In this document: positions 13,901 through 28,900 of the stretch, piece by piece
Position numbering within the stretch: position 1 is the first letter of the stretch
Layout: every line of letters starts with the position of its first letter
NCBI GenBank assembly: GCA_942486035.1
Contig: CALNXK010000040.1
Coordinates: forward strand, 782,501 to 846,500
Length of the DNA stretch: 64,000 nucleotides
Origin: Porites lobata
Taxonomy: Eukaryota; Cnidaria; Anthozoa; Scleractinia; Poritidae
Direction: 5' to 3'
Notes under the pieces: model-generated
Databases searched by the model: none
The model's input: the letters and a program-made list of their open reading frames with translations, nothing else
What the model was told of the DNA's origin: nothing
Position numbers and translations under genes: made by a program

Positions 13901-16900
13901 AAGATTTTCATGATGTTTCGGCTTTGTTTCAGTCTTTTTGAAGCAAGAGCTGTTCTCCCTCCTCTGTTGTCAAGCTTTACTCTAGACATAGGCGTACGGG
14001 AAATTTTTTGCCAGGGGGGGCGGTAAACCATTTGCCCAAAAATATCTTTCAAGTTGCCCAAATTTTTAAGAAAGAGTCGAAAAGAAATGAGGGCCATATT
14101 ACAACAACATAGGCCGTCCTATGAAGGTGGCTCGATACAGTTTTCCAGGGTCAATGCCAAGTCTGAGCATAAACTACGTCGCCTTAAACAAACATTTGGA
14201 AAAATTGCGACCACAGTTGTATTAAGATGACAATTTGTCATCATCAGGGCTGCAATGACACCGGAGTTGTCATAGCAACGAAATGACCCCATTACCTATT
14301 TTACTTCAGCAATGATTCTCGGCACGGGGAACCTTACAAAATCGTTCACAGGAGCTTTTTTCCTCCAACACGGTCGAGATATTTTGGAAAAAGTTTTTAT
14401 TATTGAAAATACGGTAAGAAAAGGAAAATCTTGATGTCTGGCCGTTATCTGTAGCAAACGAAGCGCTTTTGACATGCAATTTCACCTCATAGTAGTTTTA
14501 ATCTTTTTAAAAAATTGTCTGAAAGGTCGTGGAGATAGCTCTGCTTGATTGCTAGAATCGAAAGAAGGATTTGATTAGTATGTATCCGGGCACTCTTGTT
14601 AGCGGTTTTACAAACATTTCGGTCTACTTAAACAAATTAGCGAATAATTTTAAACCGGTTGATAGATTTTTTAAAAGAATTAAGATTGTTCTCGTTATAC
14701 TACTACATGAGAAATTTCTGCGATTTGATTGGCTTAGAGCAGTGGTACGTATAACAATTTTGAAATATGACTCGTGGTATTTATGCCAAATATCACTACA
14801 AATCAAGCTATTACCTATACTAATTCAAACTGAGAATTCAGTAGTCAGCCACTTCTTCATTTTCATACCCACTGCTAATGCTATCTGCCATACACTGTTC
14901 TTCGAGTGGAGATGATTCTAGAAAGTTATGCGAAAGTTTATTTTAATCAATTCACGACTGGAAATAACCCATTCCAGCTAGTGCAGTGCAGTATAGTGCC
15001 CAACCATGAAAAAACTGCAAATATGTAAATTACTCATCACATGCTAGGCAACCGCTGTGGTGTAACTGGATTATTACGCCGACTTCAGGTTAATATTCAG
15101 GTCTTCAAAATAAATAAATAAACATGGTGACGTCTTTAAAAACTGACTTTTCCCAAATTTTCTCTCGCTGCCCAAAAAATCTGAGTTGCCCAAAATTTGG
15201 GGGGGCTGCAGCCCCCCTCGCCCCCCCGGCCCGTACGCCTATGACTCTAGATGTCCGTAAATGTTTCATGATAAGAGGATACAAGATGAGAATTGAAATA
15301 AGCGGAGCACAGTAGAATAAGACAAAAGCGACGGTGTAATACATCCTCAGAAAATAACCACTCGTCAGGTTTCTACAAAACGTTTGGTTCTCTATTTCAA
15401 CGATTTTCGTGTAAAACAGGTACGGTACTAGGGAAATCCCTGGCAACAACCAACTTATAACCAGAAAGAATATGCGAGGCTTTCGAGATATGTTTAAGGC
15501 CTTTAGTGGAAACGCAGTTACAATAAATCTGTCCACAGCGACGCGCATTAAGCTTAAAATGGAAACCACATACGACACTGATCGTGAATAAATTCCCATT
15601 TTGCAGCAAATTGTAGCGAAAGCTGAGTTTGTAATTAGACTTCCGCCAGGTTTTAACATCCCCTCAGTAGCATAGAGCGGCCAGTTAAGGAGAACACAAA
15701 CCAGATCAGAAGCCGCCATGTTAACGATGTAGTAGTTAGAGCTGGTTTTAAGGTTAACAGACTTGATAAATGTTAGGATGACAAGAGAATTTCCCGTTAA
15801 CGCCAGCAAGCTGACCGTTGAAAGAATAACCGTTACTGTTTCGGACACGCTAGAGGAGCACCGTGTTTGGTCTGAACGGTAAACTGCGCTGCTATTATTC
15901 ATGTCTCTCTATCATTTCACTAGCCACCGTAAAAGGAACCCTTCTCTGTTCATAAAGCATTTGAAAACTGGTGATGAGAAATAATATCTTAACATATAAA
16001 GACCGCAAATATTGATTCAGTGAGCTATTAACGCGTCCACCACCTGCAAGCGCTTTCATCGTCCGATTACAATTAAAGTTGAATGGACCTTAAAGTCATT
16101 ATTGCATTTGCTAAACAAGTGTTAGATACTGAGAACTTACAGCGTAATTTTCAACATTAAATTTCAGTGCCAATCAAAAATGACGACCATTTAACCGTCA
16201 CTTCACCGATTTAGACAACCACATTTGAGGTTTTTACTCGCTTCAGTGCTTTTTTTTAAAAAAATGGCATATGAATGTTTCTACCGAAATTAAAATTTAT
16301 GCGGCTATTATCCGCCTGTATATTAACACTGTCCGTGGCGAGGAAATCATGAGCAAATAAAATTTTTGCAATTGGTTATTACTATGTTAATCCAAAACTT
16401 TGTCTGAAAATTGCAAAAAGTGCTTGATTGCGGTTATACAGTTTCACATAATGCCTTAAGGATCATAATTAGAAGAAATTTAAATTTGCAATAAAATTTG
16501 CAATGCTTGGTGTTATAATATTTCAATAGCCTCTTTTGAGTAATCTCAATGTCATCTGCTTTGTTAGACGATCGAGTGAAAATAGTTAAATTAACTTAAA
16601 CAGTTGATGGGTTATGTTCTGCCCATAAGCCTTCCTTAAGAGACGGTTAATTGTAAGGCGACACTCAATATTTAACAGTTGGCTTTAATTTCCTCGCATA
16701 AAAAATATGCCACGTCATGATGAAATAGACCTAGTCATAAAGCGGTAATATTTCTACATAAGAAGAATTTCACCGATGTTAATGCGTAATCGTTTCAAAG
16801 ACGCTTTTGTTGTAAGGTTTAATTTCTTGGATTTGTCACATGTCGAGGCTAATGGAGAACTATAGATCGCTATTGTACTGAAGTCATTCTAATTGATGTG

Positions 16901-19900
16901 GTAGAGAAAACGTGCACAAGTATCAATTTTCATCCTTTGGGGGGTCTATGCCATAAACATGCGTAGTAACGTGTTTACTCTCTTGTCTAATGAAAAACCT
17001 CTGTAGTCAAAGTATACACCACTGTTGATGTTTATTGTAATTGTGCTTATGCGTAGCAAAACCAGTCTCAACGTGAGTAGCAATGTCAAATTTACTCTTT
17101 CCGGTGTCATTCACCTTGGCATAAGTGATCATTCTCTTGTTTTTTTGTCACGTAAGACTCAATACTGCCGTATTGGCCCTCGCGTGATTGATACACGGCA
17201 ATTTAAACACTTTAACAGAGGAAAATTCTTAAGTGACCTCAATCAACTACCTTGGGCCAATGTTCATTTGTATTCTGATCCCAATGAAATGTGGCATGTA
17301 TGGAAAGAAATGTTTCTTGGCTGCGTCGATAAACACGCACCACTTAAATCCAAAAGAATTCGGAAAAAACGATCTCCATGGATTACTAGAGAGTTACTGA
17401 GCAAAATCCGAAAACGAGATTTCCTTAAAAGAAGGCAATCTCCTCCAATAACCCGGCTATATGGGATCAATTGGGTGTGCAAGAAATCAGGCAAATAACG
17501 CAATTAAACTCGCAAAAAAAACTCTATGTTTCTGACAACCTGGAAGCCAACAAAGGTAATTTGCGCAAAACATGGAATGTTATCAACGAGCTAACTTCAC
17601 GTAACAGTGGTAAGTCAACGAATATTTTGGAGATCAAGGTAGATGATAAAATAGCAAGTAACCCTTTGGACATTGCGGAAACTATTAACGATCACTTTAC
17701 AAACGTTGCGCAAGTATTAGCACAAGATATTCCTGTTGTCGATGTTAATCCTGAGTCTTATTTAAAGCCCACTGATCATTCGTTTTCTCTGCAAATTCCG
17801 AGCGTTGATATTGTTTCTAACGTTTTGTCGAAAATTGATGAAAAGAAAGCCACCGGTCTTGATATGATTCCGAGTAAACTGTTGAAAATGGCTGCTAATA
17901 TCGTCGCACCCTCTCTTACCTCAATATTCTCAAAGTCTATTCTCACTGGGATATATCCAAACGATTGGAAAACAGCCAAAGTGACTCCACTTTTTAAAAA
18001 GGGCATTAAATCGGACCCTAACAACTACAGGCCGATATCTGTAATCCCTATAATTTCGAAAGTTTTTGAAAGAATTGTTTATAATCAACTTTTCCATTAT
18101 CTAGATGATAATAAATTGCTACTAGGTTGCCAATCAGGGTTCCGTTCTCTACATAGCACGCTCACGGCTTTGCTTGAGGCAACAAATGCTTGGTCAGTAA
18201 ACATCGACAATGGCCTTCTAAATGGCGTTGTCTTTATTGACCTTACTAGGCATTCGATACCATTGATCATGAGATCATCTTGCGTAAGATGTCGTACTTG
18301 GGTGTCGATCAGGCAGCTATAAAATGGTTCTCGTCGTACTTAAGTGGCCGAACCCAAAGATGTAATGTCAGTGGCAAACTATCATCTGCTCGTACCCTCA
18401 GTTGCGGCGTGCCGCAGGGTAGCATATTGGGTCCTTTGCTATTTTTAATTTACATTAATGATCTTCCCAACTCCCTGCGGGACGCCGTACCAAGAATGTT
18501 TGCCGACGACACCAACCTTACGTTATCTGCTAAGACGTTAACAGAGCTTAAGCTAGCTCTAACCCCTGAATTAAATAACCTTAGCTGTTGGCTGAAAGCT
18601 AACAAGCTCAGTCTAAATGTTGCTAAAACAGAGCTAATGATTATTGGATCAAGACAAAGACTATCTGCCCAATGTGACGATGTAGAAATCAGAATTGATG
18701 ACCAAATTATTAAGAGAGTCGATCATACCAAATCCTTGGGTCTTACCATAGATGCTCAACTCTCTTGGGGTAAACACGTTGAAGAGATTTGCAAGAAAGT
18801 CTCTTCAGCTATAGGCGCCCTAAAACGTGTGCGGCCCTTTATATCCAAAGAAACTGCAATTCAAATTTATAACGCTTTAATTATGCCTCATTTTGATTAC
18901 TGCAGCCCCGTCTGGGACTGTTTGAGTGGTTACTTGAGTGATAAGCTCCAAAAATTACAGAATCGTGCAGCCAGAGTTATTACTAAATCACCCTTTGATG
19001 CGAGCTCAAACCACCTTCTCTCCACCCTCAGCTTGAGAGGCTATCTCTTCGACGAAAGAAACAAAAAGCCGTAATGATGTATAAAACCATGAATGACCTT
19101 GCTCCAGAATATCTGCAAAGTCTTTTCTCTCAGCGTCACTCTGCTTACAACTTAAGAAACTCTGAGGGAAGGCTGACCTTGTCCAAACCAAGCACCAATT
19201 ATTTGAAACGAAGCTTCTCTTACAGCGGGGCCATGTTATGGAATAACTTGCCCAAAAACTTAAAAAACGCTGCATCCGTTGAGCATTTTAAGCGAAATAT
19301 CAAGAAGGTAGCTGATATATCGGATTCCCACACGGCAATCATGTAAAGCAGTTGTAATTAGTTTTAGTTTTTAACTTAAGCTTAACTGATGATTTCCCGT
19401 GTTTAAATAAAGATTTACATACATACATACTCTTAAGTAAGATCTTTCCTCGTAATAATGCATCCGTCAATTCCAGCTGCACCCACCGCCCCCCGGCTAC
19501 TGCGTGGCATTTGCCCGCCTTGTCAGTCCCGGGAGGGTGGGGCATTTGCAAAATTTGCTCTGCCTGGGGGCCGGGCATTTACCGACCCCGGGGTTATTCC
19601 CAAGCTTTTGACACGCATGCAATTTCCTATTCAGATTAACTACACTGAGGATTTTACTGGAAAAACAAGCACATTGGCTCATCTGTCAAGGACCAGAAAA
19701 ATTGAAGAGGGTTTTAAAGGTATGTTTTCGATTTCATGCCTGCTTTTTTTCAACGGCATATCAAGTCAGAATCACATGGTGAAATCGGAAGCTATCAGGA
19801 CGTGAATCAAAGTTTTTTAGATAAGCTTAAATTGAATCAAATTTCCGTTGATATTATTTGAAGAAAATTCATTCATATGTAATTATAAAACTATTCGAAT

Positions 19901-22900
19901 AGCCACTCGTCAGGTTTCTACAAAACGTTTGGTTCTCCATTTCAACGATTTTCGTATTAAACAGGTAAGGTACTAGGGAAATCCCTGGCAACAACCTACT
20001 TATAACCGGAAAGAATATGCAAGGCTTTCGAGATATGTTTAAAGCCTTTAGTGGAAACGCGGTTACAATAAATCTGTCCACACATACGACACCGATCGTG
20101 AATAAATTCGCTACAGCAAATTGTAGCGAAAGCTGAGTTTGTAATTACACTTCCACCAGCAGGTTTTATCATACCTTCAGTAGCATAGAGCGGCCAGTTA
20201 AGGAAAACACAAACCAGATCAGAAGACGCCATGTTAGTGAGCTGGTTTTAAAGTTAACAGACTTGATAAATGTTAGGATGACAAGAGAATTCCCCGTGAC
20301 GCCAGCAAGCTGACCGTTGAAAGAATAACCGTTACTGTTTCGGTCACGCTAGAGAAGCGCCGTGTTTGGTGTGAACTGTAAACTGCGCTGCTATTATTCA
20401 TGTCTCTTTATCATTTCACTAGCCACAGTAAAAGAAACCCTTCTCTGTTCATAAGGCATTTGAAACCTGGTGTGGAGAAATAATATCTTAACATATAAAG
20501 ACCGCAAAAATTGATTCAGTGAGCTATTAACGCTTCCACCACCTGCATGCGGGTTCATCGTCCGATCACAATTAAAATTGAATGAACCTGAAAGTCATTA
20601 TTGCATTTGCGAAACAAGTGTTAGATAGTAAGAACTTAGAGAATAATTTTCAACATTAAGTTTCAGTGACGATCAATATAACGACCACTTAACCGTCACT
20701 TCACCGATTTATATAACCACAGTTGAGGTTTTTATTCGATTCAGTGCTTTTTGAAAAAAAGTAGCATGAATGGTTTTACCAAAGTTAAAATTTATCCTGT
20801 TATTACCCGCCTGTATATTAACACTGTCCGTGGCGTGGAACTCATGAGCAACTAACATTTTACAATTGGTTATTACCATGTTAATCCAAAACTTTGTCTG
20901 AAAATTGGAAAAAGTGCTTGATTGCGGTTATACAGTTTCACATAATACCTTAAGGCTTATAATTAAAACGGTGGCAATTAATGCAAAGGCCTGATAGTAG
21001 AAAAATAATTCGCCATGCTTGGTCTAATAATATTTGAATCAGGCTCACTTTTAAGTAAACTCAATGTCATCTGCTCTCTGCTGAGACGATCAAGTCAAAA
21101 TAATTAAACTGATTTAAAGAGTTTATGTGTTCTGCCTATAAGCCGTTCGTTGAGAAACTCTTGATTTTAAGGGAACAGTTGATATTTAACAGTTGACTTT
21201 AAATTATTCGGATGAAAATATTCCAGATCATGATGAAAGAGGCTTATTCATAAAGCGGTAATATTTCTTCATAACTTTTGAAAAGAATTTCACCGATGTT
21301 AATGCATAATTTCAAAACGCTTTTCCTATAAATCTTCACATAAAGGTGGTCCGAACCTATTTATATGTATGTGGTTATGTTTTTGACTCGCGTTTTTTGG
21401 CAGGAATGATTCAACCGATTTCTACGATTTTAGCAGCCTTAATAAAGAATGATCGAATTTAAAGAAAATGTTATTTATTTTCTTGTAGATTTAAAGGCGT
21501 CTGAGATATCGGCATATGTTTAAAACTGCATTTTTACAAAAAATGTCAATAATTTCGAAACCCTAAGACAGATTTTTCTCTAAATTCGGCAAATAAGCCT
21601 CAGAACTCTCTGGTCTTATATCTGCAACTTTGAAGTCAATCGTGACCATAGTCCTCTTCAAACTTGCAGATGCAAAACTAGAGAGCTCTGAGGCTTATTT
21701 GCCGAAGTTAGAGAAAAATCTGTCTTAAGGTTTTAAAATTATTGCCATTTTTTGTAAAAATGCGGTTTTAAACATGTGCCAATATCTCAAACGTTTTTAT
21801 ACCTAGAAGAAAATGAACAGCATTTTCTTAACGTTCGACCATTCTTTATTGAGGATTCCATAAATCATAGAAATCGGTTAAAAAATTCCTGCCAAAAGAC
21901 CCGATTCAAAACCATAACCAACGCGCAAAAACATAGGTTCGGGCCTAGCCGGCGAACAGCAGACGCATTTCCGGTCGTCGCTTCTCTCCCTCCGAAAATA
22001 GCGTCTGCGAACCCGACTGGCAAAACGATTTCTGTGACGTCAAACCTTTTTAGCCAATCACGGTTTAGCATTTAAAATCAAGGAACTAACTCGCGAGACT
22101 TCTCGCAACATCGTGCGTGGTGGATATGTTGAAAGGACGAGGTAGCTTGTGTATAGCCGCCCTTTTTTCTCAGAACGACGAGTTTACGAAAGTTAATTTG
22201 CCAGGATTGTGGGAGTGATTGATGAATTAAGCATCAAGAGGATTCATATTGAAGAAAAGATTTGAGGACATTTTTTATCTATTTGCCTACGGAGTTAATG
22301 ATTTGTTACACCTAGTTGTTTTGATCATATTTGAAAGGATAAATGTTCTAATGACAGGAGACGCATCATGCTGCTTGTTGCTTCTGTTCCTTTCTGGTTC
22401 CTGGTAGGAAAGTATGCTTTGGAGAACTCTTCGATAGTTCGATAGTCTTCTAGATACTTTTTTAAATAGATATCCTTTATCTTTGAAAGCTAGTACATGT
22501 GCAGGTAATTGATTTTCCATGCGTGGTTGCTTCTTTGTTCAGACAGAACTTTGATCAGATTGAAAGCTTTTACATTTGTTCTTATATTTCTTTAAATACA
22601 AGTTCTTTTCAAGGTTTTAATTTCCACAGTTTTTTGTGAAATAAGTCGAGGCGTCGTAGCTGAAATGTCATCTTGACTTTGATAAATTTGCTGCTGTAAC
22701 TATTTATTTCGCGCTGGGTCTGTCCCAGGTTTATAATATGTTAGATCATTGTGTTGTAGCGATATTATTGACGAGCGATTGTCAGAGACTTCTGAATCAG
22801 TCAAGGATGTCTGTATAATTGACCCACCACCTTTTGTCAGCGCTGGTTAAATTGAAATAAATAAGTCTGAGTGCGGTGTCATTAAGCTATGTTACTTTTC

Positions 22901-25900
22901 TTTCTCTGTAGCGATTATTTTGGCCAGGTTTTGTTTATGTCACGTACAAAGCGAAACCAAGGGCTCACATCACATATACAGAAGCAGTTGCTTCATAAAG
23001 ACGTTAGCATTCAACGTCGCAAGAAACCTTGTTATGATGGTGAAATTCACGTTCCAAAGCGTATTTGGTAACTCTCGCCGAAGTCCAAGACACTACAGCG
23101 CGCGAGGTCGCGAGGAGTCACTTCTATCCTTTGATCTGATAGGCCAACATCAAAACAAAAGGTTTTACGTTACGGAAAATCGTTTTGCTGCTCGGGTTCG
23201 CAGACGCTATTTTTCGGAGAGAGAGAAGCGACGACCGGAAATGCGTCTGCTGTTCGCAGGCTACTTCGGGCCATTCACCTTAAATCAATATCTTCCCTCC
23301 TTATGTTAATTCAAGGAAAACAGCTCTGATTATCTTTACTCATTTTAGCATCAAACAGATAAGTCCATCCCATGGATTCCCTGACACTAATTCAGTTGCC
23401 TACAGCACTGGCGACGACAACATTTCATATATCAGGGGCACCCAATGGTAATTTTCGGGAAAATATCTGTTCGGAAGACGATTTGAGATCTATAATTTTC
23501 GAAGCATTTGTTGTAAAATTTCTTGCTTGCCTGCCTCTCCTAGGATTTTCGAACATCTACAAATTGGTATAATTACCCATTTTTAACGGATTTTGACCCT
23601 AAAAAAGGCCACCTAGAATTTTCGGGAGCCTTTTCCTGGCTGAAAGTTTCGAGAAGGTAAGTTTTTATCCCTATAATTTTCGGATCACTAGACTTTCAGC
23701 TAGGAAATCCGAACAGATGAAAAGTTTTTAGGGGATAAAAATATGCCAATATGTACCGTTTGAATGCTAAAATACGTTCACCAATGCTATGTTAAGTGGT
23801 TTTGAATTATGTCCTCGATGGGCGCCCCTGATATATCTCTAATAGATAACAAAAGAGATTGAAACCTCATGGTCATTCATTCAAAATTGATTAGAAATAT
23901 TTTGAATGAACAATAAAGCAAATAGTAAATATTCAATTCAGCTTTTGGAAATGGCTTTTCAGCTTCCTACCTTATGTCACTAGTCACCCATCCTCCTCCC
24001 TTCCCACAGAAAAAAGGTTGTGCAAGCTCCACTATACCGAATCAGTTTCTGTGCGGTGCAAAACTGGATCCGGTATAGCCAAAAGTGAACGGCCTTCTCA
24101 TTGTACTGAAGAGAATGAGAGTAAATGGGTTTTCTCGTACAGTGAGAATCGGGAATAAGGAAATGAAATACATTACACATACAAGAAAGAGGCATTTAGC
24201 ATATACAATCAATAGGTCCTTTCCGAGTTGCCTCTGGTCTCTGCTGAAAAAAGCAAGGCCCAAATACGAAGCCATTAATATTAAAATTATTTTTTGTAAA
24301 TTCACATCCGAATATAAGTCGTCTTTGCAAGGAAGGTTGGCTAATTCTATGCAGCACAAAAATCGATTCCATTATAGCTGAGTGAACACCGCCAACAATA
24401 AAGAGCTGTGTTTCAGCTACTGATATCTCTTTAAAGATTGTAACCTGCTTATCACCATGAAATTTTTATTGCAAGATTTAAATCAAATGTACTTACAGGA
24501 ATTGCAGTTGAAAGAGCCATCGAAAGATACCATCAGGTAATGAATTTATGTTGTTGTACGAAATATCCCTAAAAACAAATAGTTACAACTAGTGAGCAAA
24601 CAGATCTCCTTACGATTTTTTGATCACGAGTAACTGAGGTTTTGAAATGCTGGTATACTTACTGAGTTAGTCTTTTAATATATCATTCAGTTTAATCAAA
24701 TGTAGATTAGTCTTTTAATATATCATACAGTTTAATCAAATGTAGACAAAAACAGTCTCTGACAAAACGCAGGTATAGGACTCCATAACTGACCACATAC
24801 AGTGGTTGTTTTTGGAAGGCCGGATACTAGTGATATACTAGTGATTCCTATAAAGGAAGGTTACCAAAACTGGTGCGTTGGCATATGCTTAATCAACAAG
24901 CGTCATCAATATTTCTTGGTCACGAAAAATGCTGAAAAAATTAGTCGCTACTTCGTCACTAACAGGAGTTGTTGGGAAAGCATCGGGGTATTTACAAACG
25001 AAATTGCAACCTACACGAGACGGCTCTCGTAAATAGAATATGGTATCGGAACATAGGCCAGTTTTTATTCAAATCTCAGTTCAAATCGAGCCAACCGTAT
25101 ATTTCGTATACTATAACAGTTCTTGTCAATATTAATAGTTTACATAATCATGAAACACTAATCCCATAAGAGTGTAAAAAACATATGTAAATCAGGTAAA
25201 GAGGTCGAATACTCACAGATACTTTACACTTTTCAAGCCTATAAAACTGTATTCTTCAAATAATAATAGTTTGTTGTTACTCAGATCTCTGTTAAAACAA
25301 ATGAAATAAATTAATAATGACGACGTTAAGTGTCGTGACTTTGAGAAGTTGTATGTTGACTCTCAAGTAGCCCTAAATAATATTTTATGTATCTGTAAAG
25401 TTCAGCTGTTCTGCACGTGCCAGTATTGGGCTATTGCATTTAAAATCTCTCTGGCGTAGCGGCAAGCCCCAGTTCGGAACACTCCGAGGTCCTATAGTAG
25501 AGGAGAAATCGATATTTGTTCTCAAATTGGCAGATGGTTAGGGTTTCCAGTCTTTTCGCAAAAGAGCAAAAAATTTGTCAACCCAGTACCACAACACTAA
25601 CTTCACTGATCTGACTGTTGTAAGACGTAACAATTTCTGGTAGAGCCAGCCTCTTGTTTCCATCTATTTTGGACTGTGATATTGGGTAGGGGAGGGCACA
25701 TTGTATACGAGTTATGAGCCACGTTTGTGTCCAGCTCCATTGGTCTGGCTAAACTTATTGAAATGCTAGACAACCCAAAACCTATTCGGCCGAGAACATT
25801 CATATATTTCAAGTGGTGCCGATATACAATCACTTACAGATATTCCAATGAGAGATTATTAGATGCACGGTTCTTGATTTTAAATCCTCCGGAGGGGTAA

Positions 25901-28900
25901 TTATTCCGTATTTCCCTGGAATAAAATAACGTTGTCCATTTACTGATTATTAACTTAATGTCCTTCTAAAACCTGTCTAGTTACACTGTGCATGTCTTTT
26001 GAAAAATGTGTGTCACACGAAACAGCTCGAGAAAACCTTGTAATTTTGTAAACCAAGACGAGTTGAGTTTTGACTGCGAGCAGTCTCTCTTTTTCTTCAG
26101 ATTAGGTGAGGGGAGTTCATGCGCGCTCGAGCGTCGAGAGACGCGAGTAACGAGGGCCCGTCTCGCACCTTCAGTAACGCGCGTGGTGATTTGCGTGTCT
26201 CTCGCGTTTTGCTCGATGGATCAAGAAAATAGAGAGACTGCTCGTAGTCTAAGTTGAGTTAGATTTGGAATATCATGTATCTTACAAGCTATTCTTTTGA
26301 ACAATCCCAGCTTAATCTGATGCAAGAGGGTCTAAAGGGATAAGAAAAACTATTCATGAAAGGTTAGTAACTTTAAAGTAACAACCCTGCCATACTCTAG
26401 ATCTGTATGATTAGCTATAACTAAAATTAGCTTTAATATGTAATTTAGGGTTAAAAACTTAGTATTCATAAAATAAATACCAAAACTGAATATTTTTACG
26501 ATCGCATTATTATATCTATGAGTTTGTTTTCAAAAGGAACCCTACGGTTTCTTGTCCCAGGACAGAAGTAGGAACTACTAAGTCTTCCTAGTATAAGTAA
26601 AAACTGCCACCGTAATAAGTTTCACAACTGGAAAGGAGACAAATTATAATGGCTGCTACAGAGCGATGATTTTAAACTAAAACACCCAAGTCATTGTTTC
26701 CTTCATTCCACAATTCTTAATACTCACAAAATCTTTAAGTTTTGGAGTCCAAGAAAGACACTCTTTGTCAAGTTTTCCAGCCGAGTGTTTTGGATCGACC
26801 TGTTCAGGAACCATCAAGATTATTTTTTTGTTGTATTATCAATATATATATCAGCTATATATGGCTTGAACGAAGCCAATTTCTTTTCACAGTTTTGTTA
26901 TTAATTATAATGCTATGATGAACTAATTGAAGATGAATGTTTTTGTGGAATTGCCTTTGAAAGTGATGAGGTTGAGTGTGATGTAAAGAATTATCAGAAG
27001 GAGGAGGGTGCTGTATATAATTATATCCACCAAGGCCATGAAGGCTTTGGCTTGGGCGGGTGACACCTTCTGAGATTTGCATTATTCTTTAGCTCATAAA
27101 AAAGTCGAATTTGATGGTTATTTTATGATTTATTCAAAATAATTCATACTTTTAAAACGAGCTAAACATGCTCACTTCAGCTACTGTTATCTTTGTTTGC
27201 TGTTGCGCGGCCAATGTACGAAATAAAAGAATGTAATAAAAGAATGTAATCTAGCAGGTATATTCTTTGAATATTTTCATCTTTGGAGTTGTATTGTCAT
27301 TGTTCTTGTCATGTTTTTTGGCAGAAGCTGGTCTATCTCCTTTCCGCAAAACAGCTGAGCCGACGCAACCTTCTCGATTGCCGTGCCAAATATGTATTTC
27401 CGATTTATCTTACCTTATTGACGTTACTTTGTTTTTATCGGATCTCGCAAAAGCCTTCCAAATTTGGTTAATGTTAGCTGGTTATAAATACACATGTAAA
27501 AAGAAGGGGAATTTGAGCTAATCACCATGGCTTGTCTCGTAGTCGTCCCCAGCGTTAATAAGAGGTATTTCACAAAAAAAAAATGAAATAGCACAAGACA
27601 GAAAGAACAAAAATAGTGAGGACAAAAAGCAAGCATAGCCAAAAATTTCAAGAAAATTATTTTACCTGTTTAAAGTTATTCTATACTCACAAGTATTGGA
27701 GATTCGTCGAATTGATAAATAGGCCAGCAGGTATACCTCCCCGCGAATAGAGGTACGTACACAATCTACAATAAAAATATGAATGAAATAAGAAATAATG
27801 TTAAAAAGGACGTGGACTTATATGTGGAAATGCAGTCCAGTGGAAGCCTCGAATAAGTTAAGGAAATCCTAGAGGAATCAATAAATATATCATTGACCTA
27901 AAGGCAGAAAAAGTATGGTGACCTTTCGGTTAGTGTGCTAGACCCTAGGTCATGAAATTTGGGGCCGGTTGTAATCCTGGCTGGGTGTCTATGTTGTGGG
28001 TCTGTAAGAGTTAGAGGCAATAAGTGGTCCAGTATACAACTCAGCAATGTAATAACATTAACAATAACAATTTATTTATATAGCGCTTATTCCTTAAGAG
28101 TTCACAAGCGCTTTACATCAATAAAAAATTAATTGCCTTAAAGAATAAAATATAACTTAATTAAAATCTCAGAAATCTTGGGACCAATCTCTAACATACG
28201 TTCATAAAAAAGTAATAAAATAAAAAAATGTCCAAACATTATACACTTAATGTCAGATCCCGAGGGAAACAGTTAGTTTTGTTTTCCCGAGAGTCATCAG
28301 GACTCGAGGGAAAACAAAACTAACTGGTTTCCCGAGGGACCTGACATTAAGTGCTTCGTTATATTTTTAGACTTTCACTTCAACAGCAACAAAAGATAAA
28401 CCGGAGAGAACCAAAACAGTCGACTCGGTACTTATAACAACACAAATCTAATTCTCAAAACCCTGTTAAAACCACTGAGTGAACGATTTAAAAACTACTT
28501 TCCCTATATCATCTGCATCTTTTTCCTCCACTAGCTACTACTTCTCTTCTGGGATAACTTTAAAAATCGTTGCTTTTTAGCTTGAGGTTTCCTGTTTGTG
28601 TTCTTGTGTTCATTCACGAAAAAGAAAATTGGCTGTGGTTTCCCGCCTTCTGTCACGCCACTTTCCACCATGCTTTGATCACGTGCTGTAATGTAGCCCG
28701 AGCGGGGTACATTGCTTAATGTATCGCGATCGGGATACATTTGATTTTGGTCAAGGCCACGTGACCAAGAATCAACCAATGGCAGTCCCTATTTAGTCGA
28801 GTGAAAGTCTAGGAATATAACAATACTCCATATTCTTCCATTAGGTTCTCTCTCTTCTTAGCTATGAGTACTGTATACAAGAATAGTTGTTATTAAAGTA

